Part shown: in pieces, positions 1 through 7,985 of the stretch
Position numbering within the stretch: the stretch's first letter is position 1
Layout of the letters: each line of letters opens with the position of its first letter
NCBI RefSeq assembly: GCF_017829975.1
Contig: NZ_JAEEGA010000014.1
Location: 106,977-170,976 of the forward strand
Reading direction: 5' to 3'
Length of the DNA stretch: 64,000 nucleotides
Source of the DNA: Vagococcus allomyrinae
GTDB taxonomy: Bacteria; Bacillota; Bacilli; Lactobacillales; Vagococcaceae
Position numbers and translations under genes: made by a program
The notes under the pieces: generated by a model
Seen by the model: the letters and a program-made list of their open reading frames with translations, nothing else
What the model was told of the DNA's origin: nothing
The model's database searches: none

Positions 1-1300
1 CGAAGCGATTGTGACAAGTCGCGGTGGCATGACTTCCCATGCCGCAGTGGTTGCCCGTGGGATGGGGACTTGTTGTGTGGCCGGTTGTGGCGATTTGGAA
101 GTTAATGAAACAGTTCGAACGATTCGCTATGAAGGTGGGGTTATTAAAGAAGGGGAGATTATTTCCGTGGATGGTAGTCATGGGATTGTCTACCTTGGTG
201 AAATTGCAACTGAAAGTAATGAAGAAAGTCAGGTCTTTCAAGAGTTGATGGGGTGGGCGGATGAGGTTGCCACTATGAAGGTTAGGGCCAATGCTGAGAC
301 CCCTCAGGAAATCAGAGCTGCCCTTAATTTTGGTGCGACCGGCATTGGTCTGGCCAGAACGGAGCACATGTTTTTTGAAGGGCCGCGCTTAAAGGCCATG
401 CGTCAGTTAATCTTGGCTGAGAATCGTCATCAGCGAGAAATGCCGTTAAAGACCTTGCTACAGATGCAGACGGCTGACTTTTATGCAATTTTTGAAGTAA
501 CTAGGGAGCGGGGAATGGTGATTCGCTTATTGGATCCACCCCTTCACGAATTTTTACCCCATTCAGTAAAAGAAGTAGAGGCATTGGCTAAAGAACTGAA
601 TATCGAGTTGGCTGTGTTACAGAAAAGAATAGCTGAACTTCATGAAGTTAATCCGATGCTAGGGCATCGGGGTTGTCGTTTGGGCGTGACGTTTCCAGAT
701 ATTTACGAGATGCAGGTTAAGGCGATTATCCGCAGTAGTTGCCAGCTGGCAAAGCAAGGGATTAAGGTGGAACCGGAAATAATGATCCCGTTAGTAGGTG
801 TTAAAGCAGAACTGGTTCGTTTGCGCGCGTTGCTGATTGACGTTATTGAGCAAGTTTTAGCCCAAGAAAAAGTCGCTATTAATTATACCATCGGCACGAT
901 GATTGAGCTGCCGAGAGCCTGTTTAATTGCCGATCAGTTGGCAGAAAGTGCCGAGTTTTTTAGCTTTGGAACCAATGATTTGACCCAAATGGCTTATGGG
1001 TATTCAAGGGATGATGCTGGTAAATTTATCACCTATTATCAAAGAGAAGGCATCTTAGCAAGTGATCCTTTTCAACAAGTGGATCTGGAAGGTGTCGGAG
1101 AACTGATGAAAATCGCGGTAGCGAAAGGAAGACAAACTAAAGCCGATTTGAAAATTGGGGTTTGTGGTGAAGTTGGTGGGAATCCTGAATCAATTGATTT
1201 CTTTCAAGAGCTTGGTTTAAATTATGTCTCATGTTCAGCTTATCGCGTGCCAATTGCCCGCTTGGCAGTTGCTCAAGCGGCGATTCGCCAAGCGCGTTAG
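1..1300 (+). CDS. ppdK: Pyruvate, phosphate dikinase, C-terminal part (5' end outside window)
   Basis: Interconverts pyruvate + ATP + Pi and PEP + AMP + PPi in the cytoplasm. The reading frame is open from base 2, so the gene starts before the window; 433 codons are visible of a protein that is usually about 875 residues. The phosphohistidine signature GGMTSHAAVVARG lies at the very left edge (catalytic His codon 38-40), followed by the PEP-utilising TIM barrel with HEVNPMLGHRGCRLG and, near the end, the active-site motif CGEVGG (acid/base Cys). The next two genes are the expected transcriptional and post-translational regulators of this enzyme, which supports the call. Stop TAG at 1298-1300, then a strong inverted repeat. 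Confidence 0.95.
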   Translation, partial: EAIVTSRGGMTSHAAVVARGMGTCCVAGCGDLEVNETVRTIRYEGGVIKEGEIISVDGSHGIVYLGEIATESNEESQVFQELMGWADEVATMKVRANAETPQEIRAALNFGATGIGLARTEHMFFEGPRLKAMRQLILAENRHQREMPLKTLLQMQTADFYAIFEVTRERGMVIRLLDPPLHEFLPHSVKEVEALAKELNIELAVLQKRIAELHEVNPMLGHRGCRLGVTFPDIYEMQVKAIIRSSCQLAKQGIKVEPEIMIPLVGVKAELVRLRALLIDVIEQVLAQEKVAINYTIGTMIELPRACLIADQLAESAEFFSFGTNDLTQMAYGYSRDDAGKFITYYQREGILASDPFQQVDLEGVGELMKIAVAKGRQTKADLKIGVCGEVGGNPESIDFFQELGLNYVSCSAYRVPIARLAVAQAAIRQAR

Positions 1301-1314
1301 TCCCATGAGATCGG

Positions 1315-1349
1315 CGACCCACAAAAATTCGTTGCATTTTTGTGGGTCG
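1315..1349 (+). terminator. Inverted repeat after ppdK, probable terminator
   Basis: CGACCCACAAAAAT (1315-1328) pairs perfectly with ATTTTTGTGGGTCG (1336-1349) around a 7-nt loop. There is no long T-run after the stem, but the stem itself carries five T residues, so it could act as a terminator or an RNA-stabilising 3' hairpin. Confidence 0.6.
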
Positions 1350-1432
1350 TATTTGATGAGAAAATGACTTATTGCCTAATTAGTTAAAATTGTGACTCTT
1401 TTATAGGGTTTTTAAATTTGTTATAAAACCTA

Positions 1433-1483
1433 TTGTAATTAAATGATACGTCTTATATAATGGATATATTAACTAATAAGACG
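1433..1483 (+). promoter_or_regulatory. Promoter of the CcpN-like gene with 8-bp inverted repeat
   Basis: TTGTAA (1433-1438), 17-bp spacer, TATAAT (1456-1461). CGTCTTAT (1449-1456) and ATAAGACG (1476-1483) form a perfect inverted repeat flanking the -10 and the predicted transcription start. This is the position expected for an autoregulatory operator; that it binds the downstream HTH protein is inference. Confidence 0.65.
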
Positions 1484-1493
1484 AGGGATTGAC

Positions 1494-2132
1494 ATGGAGC
1501 TATCAGAAAGACAGAAAAAAATTATTAAGATAGTCAAAGGCAATGAACCGATTAGTGGCGATAAAATTGCGGAGCAGCTCGGTTTAACCAAGCCGACCTT
1601 GAGAAGTGATTTATCATTACTGACCATGACGGGGATACTGGATGCTCGGCCAAGGGTAGGGTATATCTATTCGGGACAAACGATTGAACCGCTTCTTTAT
1701 GAAGAATTATTCCACTTGAAAGTTCAAGAAATCATGGTTCCTCCCGTCTTTATTAAACAGGGGACATCCGTTCAAGATGCCATAACGGATCTATTCATGC
1801 ATAATACGGGAAGTCTGTATGTTATTGATGAGAACGGCGATTTTGTTGGGTTATTATCTCGTAAAGATCTATTGCGTGCCACGGTGAACAATAGCAACAT
1901 CAGTCAAACACCGGTGGCCATGATCATGACGCGGGTGCCCAATATTATTACCATTACACCAAAGGAACGGATCATTGACGCAGGTTATTTGATTATTCAT
2001 CAACAAGTTGATTCCTTACCTGTTGTTGAAGCAGAAGGTAGTGCGAAAGTAATTGGCAAAGTATCAAAAAGTAAGTTATTGAGTCACTTTGTAGCAGCTG
2101 GTTACGAAGTAGAAAAAAATAAAGAAGAGTAA
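1494..2132 (+). CDS. ccpN: CcpN-type transcriptional repressor (HTH + two CBS domains)
   Basis: 212 aa. Residues 1-60 are a DeoR/HTH_11-type winged helix (QKKIIKIVKGNEPISGDKIA, then TKPTLRSDLSLL); residues about 75-205 hold two CBS domains, which in this family sense adenine nucleotides. In Bacillus, CcpN represses gluconeogenic genes, and YqzB/CcpN is encoded directly before the PPDK/PEP-synthetase regulator, as here. Location between ppdK and ppsR suggests control of the pyruvate/PEP node. ATG at 1494 is preceded by GAGGGATTGAC. The next gene starts 16 nt after the stop, so the two are probably cotranscribed. Confidence 0.85.
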   Translation: MELSERQKKIIKIVKGNEPISGDKIAEQLGLTKPTLRSDLSLLTMTGILDARPRVGYIYSGQTIEPLLYEELFHLKVQEIMVPPVFIKQGTSVQDAITDLFMHNTGSLYVIDENGDFVGLLSRKDLLRATVNNSNISQTPVAMIMTRVPNIITITPKERIIDAGYLIIHQQVDSLPVVEAEGSAKVIGKVSKSKLLSHFVAAGYEVEKNKEE

Positions 2133-2148
2133 AAGAGGAATGAAAAAA

Positions 2149-2955
2149 ATGACCAAAGCAAACTTATTTATTGTCTCAGACTCTGTTGGTGAGACTGCCC
2201 AGAAAGTTATTTCAGCTGTAATGGCGCAATTTCCAGATATTGATGAAACTGATATTCGGCGGTTTCCCTTTATCAACAATGAAGCCGATTTAACTAGGAT
2301 TCTAGCTGATGCCTTAAAAGAGCGAGCGGTGGTTGTCGCCACCCTGGTAAGCCGTGATTTAGTCAAAGTTCTTGAAGACTTTTCAGAACGAACGGGCCTT
2401 GATTATGTTGACTACATGACCCCATTAACGACGTTGATTCAAGGGAAAACGGGGGTCATTCCTAATGAAGAACCCGGTGCGCTACACAAGCTAAATCAAG
2501 AGTATTTTACGCGGGTTGCCGCTATCGAATTTGCTATTAAGTACGATGATGGCAAGGATTCTCGCGGATTCAAACAGTCAGATTTCGTTATTTTAGGCGT
2601 GTCTCGGACATCCAAAACGCCTTTAAGCATGTACTTGGCTAACAAGAGTTATAAAGTTTCTAACCTGCCTTTAATTCCAGAAGTTCCTTTGCCAGATGAA
2701 CTTTTGGAGATTCCTTCGGATAAAATTATCGGTTTAACGGCCGACCCAGAGCGAATTTTAACCATCAGACAGTCTCGCCTAAACGGCTTAGGCCTTAGCG
2801 GTGAGTCTAAATATGCTAATATCGAACGGATTAGAGAAGAAGTTCAATATGCGGAAGATGTCTTCAAGAAACTGAACGCTCAAGTGGTGGTGGTCGATGA
2901 TAAAGCCGTTGAAGAAACGGCGGCAATTATTGAAGGTTTCCGTCGTAGTAATTAA
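2149..2955 (+). CDS. ppsR: PPDK/PEP synthetase regulatory protein (bifunctional kinase/pyrophosphorylase)
   Basis: DUF299 family, about 270 aa as usual. It inactivates PPDK by ADP-dependent phosphorylation of a Thr beside the catalytic His and reverses this by Pi-dependent pyrophosphorylation. The N-terminal FIVSDSVGETAQK and the P-loop-like GVSRTSKTPLSMYLA (about residues 150-165) are family hallmarks. An in-frame ATG at 2140 lies only one base after the AGAGG ribosome site, so 2149 (10-nt spacing, MTKANLF) is the better start. It follows ccpN in one transcription unit and its target ppdK is immediately upstream. Confidence 0.9.
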   Translation: MTKANLFIVSDSVGETAQKVISAVMAQFPDIDETDIRRFPFINNEADLTRILADALKERAVVVATLVSRDLVKVLEDFSERTGLDYVDYMTPLTTLIQGKTGVIPNEEPGALHKLNQEYFTRVAAIEFAIKYDDGKDSRGFKQSDFVILGVSRTSKTPLSMYLANKSYKVSNLPLIPEVPLPDELLEIPSDKIIGLTADPERILTIRQSRLNGLGLSGESKYANIERIREEVQYAEDVFKKLNAQVVVVDDKAVEETAAIIEGFRRSN

Positions 2956-2983
2956 CGGATTAAAGGGGTAAAAAGGGAACTAG

Positions 2984-3079
2984 CTAAAGGGGGAATCTTT
3001 AGCTGACATCCAGTCAGTGGCGATTGCTGGTGAAAAAGAAGCAAGACTGTTGACGGAACTGCTCAAAAAAACTGATTAA
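2984..3079 (+). pseudogene. Short coding-like remnant before the terminator
   Basis: Between ppsR and its terminator the frame from 2984 to the TAA at 3077-3079 reads as a plausible protein C-terminus: ESLADIQSVAIAGEKEAR followed by LLTELLKKTD. There is no ATG; the only start would be GTG 3017 without a clear ribosome site. Amphipathic helix-like composition suggests a decayed gene end. The family is not recognised. Confidence 0.3.
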
Positions 3080-3114
3080 CGATGGCTGCTGTGCCAACGT
3101 CAATCAGTTTTTTT
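3065..3114. terminator. Bidirectional terminator between ppsR and the TetR gene
   Basis: AAAAAAACTGATT (3065-3077) pairs with AATCAGTTTTTTT (3102-3114). The A-run on the left and T-run on the right let the same hairpin serve ppsR (+) and the convergent tetR gene (-). Confidence 0.8.
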
Positions 3115-3127
3115 GTTTATTCATGGG

Positions 3128-3769
3128 TCATTTTTTTTGAGCAGTAACGAGTTTTCGTGTTATTTCAGCCATTATCTCATCACTGAGGATATTCAAACCA
3201 ACTGAGTTGAGAACGTGTTTTGCGGCGTTGATTTTCGGCAAAATGTCGGTTACCTCTGTTGGGAAAAGGGCGTTAGTGAACCAAGTGACCAAGACCAAAA
3301 TGACGACTTCCGCCATTTGTTTAGGATAGGGCACATGGAGTGAGCCGTCTTGATTGCCGCTAATGATCATTTTTTCGATGTAAGGGACTAGAATTTCATT
3401 GTTATTTTTTACATGCATCATAAAAAATTTAGGATTATCCAATAAGGGGAAACTGGCAGAAAAATTAGTTAGGGACTCGTCGTTGGAAATCCCTTCTAAA
3501 AGCAACTGTTGCAGTTGTTCTAGTCCAGTCAGATCTTGCTGAATGATGCGCTCAATGTATTTGGGATTAAGGACCAGCCGTTTAACAACTGCCTCAAGAA
3601 TGTCATCCTTTGAATTGAAATGATGGTAAATGGCGCCGCGTGTCAAGCCGTCTAGTTCATTGACGATATCTTGGATGCTGGTTTTTTCATACCCTTTTTG
3701 GATGAACAGATGGCTAGCGGCAGTCAGAATATCGTCAATGGTATCTTCTGAATTATAACGTTGAGTCAT
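3128..3769 (-). CDS. TetR/AcrR family transcriptional regulator
   Basis: 213 aa. Residues 8-55 form the TetR helix-turn-helix (ILTAASHLFIQKGYEKTSIQ, then DGLTRGAIYHHFNSKDDILE). The ligand-binding C-terminus is not assignable. It is clearly related to the TetR protein at 26192-26839, which shares the LTRGAIYHHF/LTKGVIYHHF pattern. Start supported by AAGGAG seven bases upstream. The divergent neighbour is an amino-acid permease over 300 bp away; whether it is the target is unknown. Confidence 0.85.
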   Translation of the reverse strand: MTQRYNSEDTIDDILTAASHLFIQKGYEKTSIQDIVNELDGLTRGAIYHHFNSKDDILEAVVKRLVLNPKYIERIIQQDLTGLEQLQQLLLEGISNDESLTNFSASFPLLDNPKFFMMHVKNNNEILVPYIEKMIISGNQDGSLHVPYPKQMAEVVILVLVTWFTNALFPTEVTDILPKINAAKHVLNSVGLNILSDEIMAEITRKLVTAQKK

Positions 3770-3803
3770 AGTTAATCTCCTTATGGTGGTCGCTGTTTGT
3801 CCT

Positions 3804-3834
3804 TAGTATACTATGAATGGGTGAGAAATGTTAA
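3804..3834 (-). promoter_or_regulatory. Promoter of the TetR gene with palindromic operator
   Basis: On the minus strand: TTAACA (3829-3834), 18-bp spacer, TATACT (3805-3810). The -10 lies inside the perfect 10-bp palindrome TAGTATACTA (3804-3813). GGTGAG (3820-3825) and CTCACC (3838-3843) form a second inverted repeat flanking the -35. Both are candidate sites for autorepression. Confidence 0.55.
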
Positions 3835-3903
3835 GGACTCACCGTTAATTTAGTGATAAATGATGAGAGAACCTGATGGAAAATATCATAGTGTGCTTAT
3901 ATC

Positions 3904-4024
3904 TAGTTCCCATTAAATAATCATCCTTTCCCGTTAAACTTTCAGCCAGAAAAAAGCTGAAAGTACCACTCTTGGCGGATGCTTATGCGAATTATCCAAT
4001 GGAACTATCTGTTTGATTATTTAA
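3904..4024. repeat. Interleaved inverted repeats in the tetR-permease intergenic region
   Basis: Three complementary pairs lie in this 326-bp gene-free stretch: TAGTTCC (3904-3910) with GGAACTA (4001-4007); TTAAATAATCA (3913-3923) with TGATTATTTAA (4014-4024); and ACTTTCAGC (3938-3946) with GCTGAAAGT (3956-3964). The first two pairs interleave rather than nest. No known riboswitch or T-box motif was seen. Confidence 0.6.
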
Positions 4025-4049
4025 CAGGATGTATATAGTTTGATAATTG

Positions 4050-4058
4050 TGCTATAAT
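4050..4058 (+). promoter_or_regulatory. Extended -10 promoter of the amino-acid permease
   Basis: TGCTATAAT, an extended -10 element (TGN-TATAAT), with no good -35 at the usual distance. Transcription would begin about 30 bp before the permease start codon, so the inverted repeats upstream would lie outside the transcript. Confidence 0.5.
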
Positions 4059-4095
4059 CAGACGATATTATAATGAGGATAAGGGAAGAAATTAG

Positions 4096-5442
4096 ATGAA
4101 AAAAGAGCAACATTACGGACTTATGACAGCTATTACCATGATTGTGGGGATTTGTATTGGGTCGGGGATATTTTTTAAGGCAGATGATATCTTGCGAATG
4201 ACTGGTGGCAGTGTCTTACTGGGCGTTTTAGTCTTATGTATAGGCGCCTTCAGCATTATTTTTGGTAGCATTAGTTTAACAGAACTATCGATTAGAACAG
4301 ATAAAAGTGGTGGTTTAGTCGGTTATTTTGAAGCCTTTATCTCTCCCAAAATGGCCAGCGCCTTCGGCTGGTTCCAAACATTTTTATACTTTCCAACGAT
4401 TAATGTCGTCGTTGCCTGGGCGGCAGGGATTTATACGTTGATTGTTTTAGGATTGCCCAATAGCTTAGAGTGGCAAGTTTTGATTGGGGTGGTTTACTTG
4501 TTGCTGATTTACGGCATGAACTTTATCTCATTGAGGTTAGGTGGCTATTTCCAAGTGATTTCAACCTATGTCAAATTGGTTCCTTTAATCGGAATTGCGG
4601 TAATTGGTTTCTTTTGGACAAAAGGGCATCCTGAACTACCTGCAGATTTAACGGCTGTTCCTCTGACCAATGTTGGCTGGGGCTGGTTGGCAGCTTTGGC
4701 ACCAGTGGCATTTTCTTACGATGGTTGGCCGATTTCAACGAGCATTACCAACGAAATTAAAAACCCTAAGCGAACGATGCCGCTAGCCTTAACCATCGGT
4801 CCGCTGATTGTTCTAGCGGTTTATGTGACGTATTTCTTAGGTATGAACAAACTGTTGGGCTCAGAGTATATTTTAGCTGCAGGTGATCAGGCGGTCTACG
4901 CTGTAGGTGAGTGGTTGCTAGGGCCAAGTGGCGGAACGATTATCACCTTGTTTGTGATCATTTCTGTCTTAGGGGTTACTAATGGGGTTACTCTGGGAAA
5001 TTTAAGAATGCCTCAAGCCTTAGCCAGTAAAGGCATGATTCCTCAGTCTGAAAAAATTGCTAAAATGGATTTAAAAAAACAATTGTCTTTTGCTTCTTTT
5101 AGAGTATCGCTAATCTGTTCTTTATTTTGGATGGTTGTCCACTATTTGACTCAAAAAACTGGTATTTTAGCAGGTGGCGATATTAGTGAAATAGCAATTG
5201 TTTTTGGCTATATGTGCTACCCGATTTTATACGTTAAAATCATTCAAATGAAGCGTCAAGGAGAGATAAAAAGCCTTTTTAAAGGACTGATTGCGCCTGT
5301 TTTTGGTATTTTGGGTAGTCTGGTCATTGTTGTCGGCGGGATTGTGTCCAATTATACGTATGTCCCTATTTTTATCGTGATTTGTTTTTTATTTTGTTTA
5401 GCTGGTTATCGCTATTATGAGAAAAATGTTCAACAGAAATAG
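4096..5442 (+). CDS. APC-family amino-acid permease
   Basis: 448 aa integral membrane protein with about 12 hydrophobic segments. The N-terminus carries the APC signature around TM1 (TMIVGICIGSGIFFKADDI) and the whole length fits the LAT-like branch that includes the serine/threonine exchanger SteT. Substrate cannot be read from the sequence; amino-acid exchange or proton symport is likely. Monocistronic: own promoter at 4050 and a terminator directly after the stop codon. Confidence 0.8.
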   Translation: MKKEQHYGLMTAITMIVGICIGSGIFFKADDILRMTGGSVLLGVLVLCIGAFSIIFGSISLTELSIRTDKSGGLVGYFEAFISPKMASAFGWFQTFLYFPTINVVVAWAAGIYTLIVLGLPNSLEWQVLIGVVYLLLIYGMNFISLRLGGYFQVISTYVKLVPLIGIAVIGFFWTKGHPELPADLTAVPLTNVGWGWLAALAPVAFSYDGWPISTSITNEIKNPKRTMPLALTIGPLIVLAVYVTYFLGMNKLLGSEYILAAGDQAVYAVGEWLLGPSGGTIITLFVIISVLGVTNGVTLGNLRMPQALASKGMIPQSEKIAKMDLKKQLSFASFRVSLICSLFWMVVHYLTQKTGILAGGDISEIAIVFGYMCYPILYVKIIQMKRQGEIKSLFKGLIAPVFGILGSLVIVVGGIVSNYTYVPIFIVICFLFCLAGYRYYEKNVQQK

Positions 5443-5496
5443 AAAAAGCCTCACCTCTTTAGCAGAGCAATTTGCTAAGGAGGTGGGGCTTTTTTG
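5443..5496. terminator. Bidirectional terminator between permease and marR
   Basis: A long hairpin: AGCC-CACCTC on the left (5447-5457) pairs with GAGGTG-GGCT on the right (about 5480-5490), with TTAGCA/TGCTAA extending the inner stem. An A-run precedes it and a T-run follows, serving both convergent genes. Confidence 0.8.
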
Positions 5497-5497
5497 C

Positions 5498-6175
5498 TTA
5501 ATCTTCCTCTTTAGGCTGGGGAAAATCAGGTCTTTGAGTGTCAAAATCGGGACCGTCAAATCTTGGGCCACCAAAAGGGAAATGACCATGTCCTTCAAAA
5601 TCTGGTGGTAGGGGCGCTTCTGGATGAGGTCTGCCACGACGACGACCTTCAAATCCACCCATAGAGCGGGGATCACAATGACCTGGGCCTCCTCGATGGC
5701 CACCAAACCCTCGGCGAGCCCCTTTTGGCATTTCTTTCTCCAGTTCAACAATTAGTTTAGTCATGGTTTGTCCAAATTGTTGTTGTTCCAGTTCTGATAA
5801 ATGATCAAAGATGGATGTTTCAGCTTGAGGTTCTGCTAACTCTTCGGCGGCCTTTTTACCTGCTTCCGTTAAGGTGATGGTCATGATGCGACGATCTTCT
5901 TCAGCGGGTTTACGGGTGATAAATCCAGCATTCTCCAATTTTCCTAATAACTCTCCAAGAGATTGAGGCCGCATATCTAGCAAGAAAGACAATTCCTTTT
6001 GCGTGATAACGGGTTGTAGTTTTAATAGAGATAAAACGCGACCCTGTCCTCTATGGGGATTATTAGCTGGACCACGCCCTGGGCGATTTTTTTGGAAGTG
6101 ACGGTGTAATAATGCTTCTAAAGTTATAAAACGCTCGACTAACTCTTCATTTGTAAAAATAGGTTCTTCGGACAT
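5498..6175 (-). CDS. MarR family regulator with long His/Gly/Pro-rich C-terminal tail
   Basis: 225 aa, against about 145 aa for a normal MarR protein. Residues 45-110 contain the winged helix (TQKELSFLLDMRPQSLGELL, and RRIMTITLTEAG in the wing). From about residue 152 the protein becomes a 70-residue low-complexity tail with repeated GRR, GGH, HPE and PxF motifs, rich in Gly, Arg, Pro, His and Asp. The start is set by AAGGAGG upstream. The promoter carries two matched palindromic sites, so autoregulation is likely. No efflux gene is adjacent, so targets are elsewhere or only itself. Confidence 0.85.
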   Translation of the reverse strand: MSEEPIFTNEELVERFITLEALLHRHFQKNRPGRGPANNPHRGQGRVLSLLKLQPVITQKELSFLLDMRPQSLGELLGKLENAGFITRKPAEEDRRIMTITLTEAGKKAAEELAEPQAETSIFDHLSELEQQQFGQTMTKLIVELEKEMPKGARRGFGGHRGGPGHCDPRSMGGFEGRRRGRPHPEAPLPPDFEGHGHFPFGGPRFDGPDFDTQRPDFPQPKEED

Positions 6176-6244
6176 TAAAATTCCTCCTTGAATTTGAGAT
6201 AAAATCTAGCTTGAATGTTAAAGCTAGTTTGTGCTTATCCTTTT

Positions 6245-6273
6245 ACTCGTTTCAAACGCGTTTTGAAATGAGT
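6245..6273. repeat. Inverted repeat in the marR leader
   Basis: ACTCGTTTCAAA (6245-6256) and TTTGAAATGAGT (6262-6273) are inverted with 11 of 12 positions matching around CGCGT. It lies between the predicted transcription start and the start codon of marR and could be a further operator or an RNA hairpin. Confidence 0.6.
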
Positions 6274-6292
6274 AGCAGGATAGTGAAAAATA

Positions 6293-6343
6293 ATCAGGTA
6301 CCTGTCTATATTTTATTGTAAAGGTACCTGATCATTTTGTCAA
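6293..6343 (-). promoter_or_regulatory. marR promoter with paired operator sites
   Basis: Minus strand: TTGACA (6338-6343), exactly 17-bp spacer, TACAAT (6315-6320). ATCAGGTACCT (6293-6303) and AGGTACCTGAT (6322-6332) are a perfect 11-bp inverted repeat, and each arm is itself palindromic (AGGTACCT). One site fills the spacer and the other covers the start region, a classical arrangement for MarR autorepression. Confidence 0.8.
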
Positions 6344-6439
6344 GCGTCATACTTATTTTGAACCATGAATTTATGTCTGAAATTAAAATGAGTGAAAGGA
6401 GGGCGTTTAGTGTTTATGATCATTATTATTACCTAATGA

Positions 6440-6477
6440 AAAAAGTGTTGCTTAGTTATCTGTAAGCAACACTTTTT
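6440..6477. terminator. Terminator after the MBL-fold gene
   Basis: AAAAAGTGTTGCTTA (6440-6454) pairs perfectly with TAAGCAACACTTTTT (6463-6477); T-run on the minus strand side. It ends the minus-strand MBL gene. Confidence 0.85.
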
Positions 6478-6495
6478 CTTTGTATTCTTCTAATT

Positions 6496-7119
6496 TTAGT
6501 TGAAGAAAGGATTGGTGGCGATTTCCTGCCCAATCGTTGTTGGGCCACGATGGCCAGGGTAGGCCGTATAATCAGCTGGCAGTGTAAATAATTGTGTCTG
6601 GACACTTTCCAATAGCTGAGCCGTGTTTCCAGTAAACAAATCGGTACGGCCGATGCTACCGGCGAACAAGGCATCACCGGTCACCACAAAGCGGTCGCTG
6701 TGGAAGATGAAACTGACGCCCCCAATTGAGTGCCCTGGGGTTGGGACAACTTCAAAGGTCATGCCTCCAAGTGTGTATTGAGTCATCGTGAATTCTTGTT
6801 CAGCTGGTGAGACAATAATGGGTTGCCCTCCCATGCCAGATAAATTTAATTGAGGATTTCCTAACCACTCTTGTTCTAAGGGGCTGACATAAACAGGAAT
6901 CCCATAAGCGCGCCGAATCTCTTCAACTGCTCCAATATGGTCATAATGAGTGTGGGTTAATAAGATGGCGACAGGTTTCTTATTAAGCTCTTGAATATAC
7001 TTCTTAATCAGTTCAGCATCATTCCCTGGGTCAACCACAAGTAAGTTTTCTTCGTTGTAAATTAAATAGCAGTTTTCGGCTGCGGGCCCTGTTGTCACAA
7101 AATACTTAACATTAATCAT
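6496..7119 (-). CDS. Metallo-beta-lactamase-fold hydrolase (glyoxalase II-like)
   Basis: 207 aa from the chosen start. The zinc-binding motif THTHYDHIG (HxHxDH) is followed by PGHSIGG, TGDALF and PGHRGPTT, the full set of metal ligands of the MBL superfamily. Size and order of motifs fit the YqgX-like glyoxalase II/thiol hydrolase group; natural substrate unknown. An in-frame ATG lies nine codons upstream, but GAGAGGG is spaced correctly (8 nt) for the MINVKYF start used here. Confidence 0.85.
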   Translation of the reverse strand: MINVKYFVTTGPAAENCYLIYNEENLLVVDPGNDAELIKKYIQELNKKPVAILLTHTHYDHIGAVEEIRRAYGIPVYVSPLEQEWLGNPQLNLSGMGGQPIIVSPAEQEFTMTQYTLGGMTFEVVPTPGHSIGGVSFIFHSDRFVVTGDALFAGSIGRTDLFTGNTAQLLESVQTQLFTLPADYTAYPGHRGPTTIGQEIATNPFFN

Positions 7120-7191
7120 TGAAACGTCCCTCTCTTTCTCTATCAATCTAGTATAACGAAAAAGAGAGGACTTGACAAAGGAAACTGACTT

Positions 7192-7950
7192 TTAGGCGTA
7201 GTATTGAATGATTGTATTTAAGACTTGGGTGGCACCTTCGCCTGCTTTTGAATCGTAGTAAGCAGTAAACTCAGGGGCCGCCACATACATCTCAGCAAGT
7301 CCTTTATGGGTATCTCTTGAATATTTTTTCTTGCTCCATGCTTGAGTGAGCCATTTTTTGTGTAAGTTGAAGATTTCAGCCGCTTTTTCTGAAGGCACCA
7401 CGAGGGTGCTGTGGTCAGCCAGTAATGTCAGTAGTTGTTGTTCATTGGTTTGCATGGTTTGGTAGTCCTCTGCTGTCATGTTCATCAGGGCTGCATTGGA
7501 GGCGTCAATTTGTTCATTTCCATATTTTCCTCGAATTTCAGTCCCGTATTTCGTTTCGTTTTCAGTTACTAATTGTTGTTTGAATGCGTCAAATTTTTGG
7601 GTATCGGTCATCTTTATTTCTCCTTTTTGGACAGCAATCGTTGAATCAATCGTCTTGATCAAGGCTGTGAGTCGTTGCTTTTTGATGACGAGAGCCTCAC
7701 GATGGCTGCTTAATAATGTCAGATAATCTAAATCTGGTTGATTAAGAATGGTGGCAATTTGCTCTAAACTCAAGTCAAGTTCGCGAAAGAAAAGGATTTG
7801 CTGCAGTTTGTCGACTTCCTTTTGCCCGTATATGCGGTAACCTGATTGATTTGTGTAGCTAGGTGTTAACAAAGCTATTTGATCATAATAGCGTAAGGTT
7901 CGGGTGGTGACACCAGCTAGTGTTGCCAATTTATTAATTGTGTATTCCAT
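7192..7950 (-). CDS. TipA-like MerR regulator with antibiotic-binding (TipAS) domain
   Basis: About 252 aa. N-terminal MerR DNA-binding domain (YTINKLATLAGVTTRTLRYY), coiled-coil dimerisation helix around residues 75-115, and a C-terminal TipAS-type helical domain (from about residue 135, with KKWLTQAW and ending near IIQYYA) that in TipA binds thiopeptides and in SkgA/Mta/AlbA-type proteins other drugs. The start MEYT is chosen because GGAGG lies 8 nt upstream; the earlier ATG overlaps that site. The promoter has the 19-bp spacer typical of MerR targets, indicating autoactivation. No resistance gene is adjacent. Confidence 0.88.
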   Translation of the reverse strand: MEYTINKLATLAGVTTRTLRYYDQIALLTPSYTNQSGYRIYGQKEVDKLQQILFFRELDLSLEQIATILNQPDLDYLTLLSSHREALVIKKQRLTALIKTIDSTIAVQKGEIKMTDTQKFDAFKQQLVTENETKYGTEIRGKYGNEQIDASNAALMNMTAEDYQTMQTNEQQLLTLLADHSTLVVPSEKAAEIFNLHKKWLTQAWSKKKYSRDTHKGLAEMYVAAPEFTAYYDSKAGEGATQVLNTIIQYYA

Positions 7951-7985
7951 ATCTGTTTCCTCCATTTATCGTAACTGACATCCTT

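Noticed and set aside
3770..4095. Possible T-box leader before the amino-acid permease
   Set aside because: No AGGGTGG-type T-box sequence or specifier stem found; the promoter lies about 40 bp before the start codon.
5417..5751. Open frames on both strands across the marR 3' end
   Set aside because: They are produced by the low-complexity GC-rich tail of marR and by the terminator hairpin.
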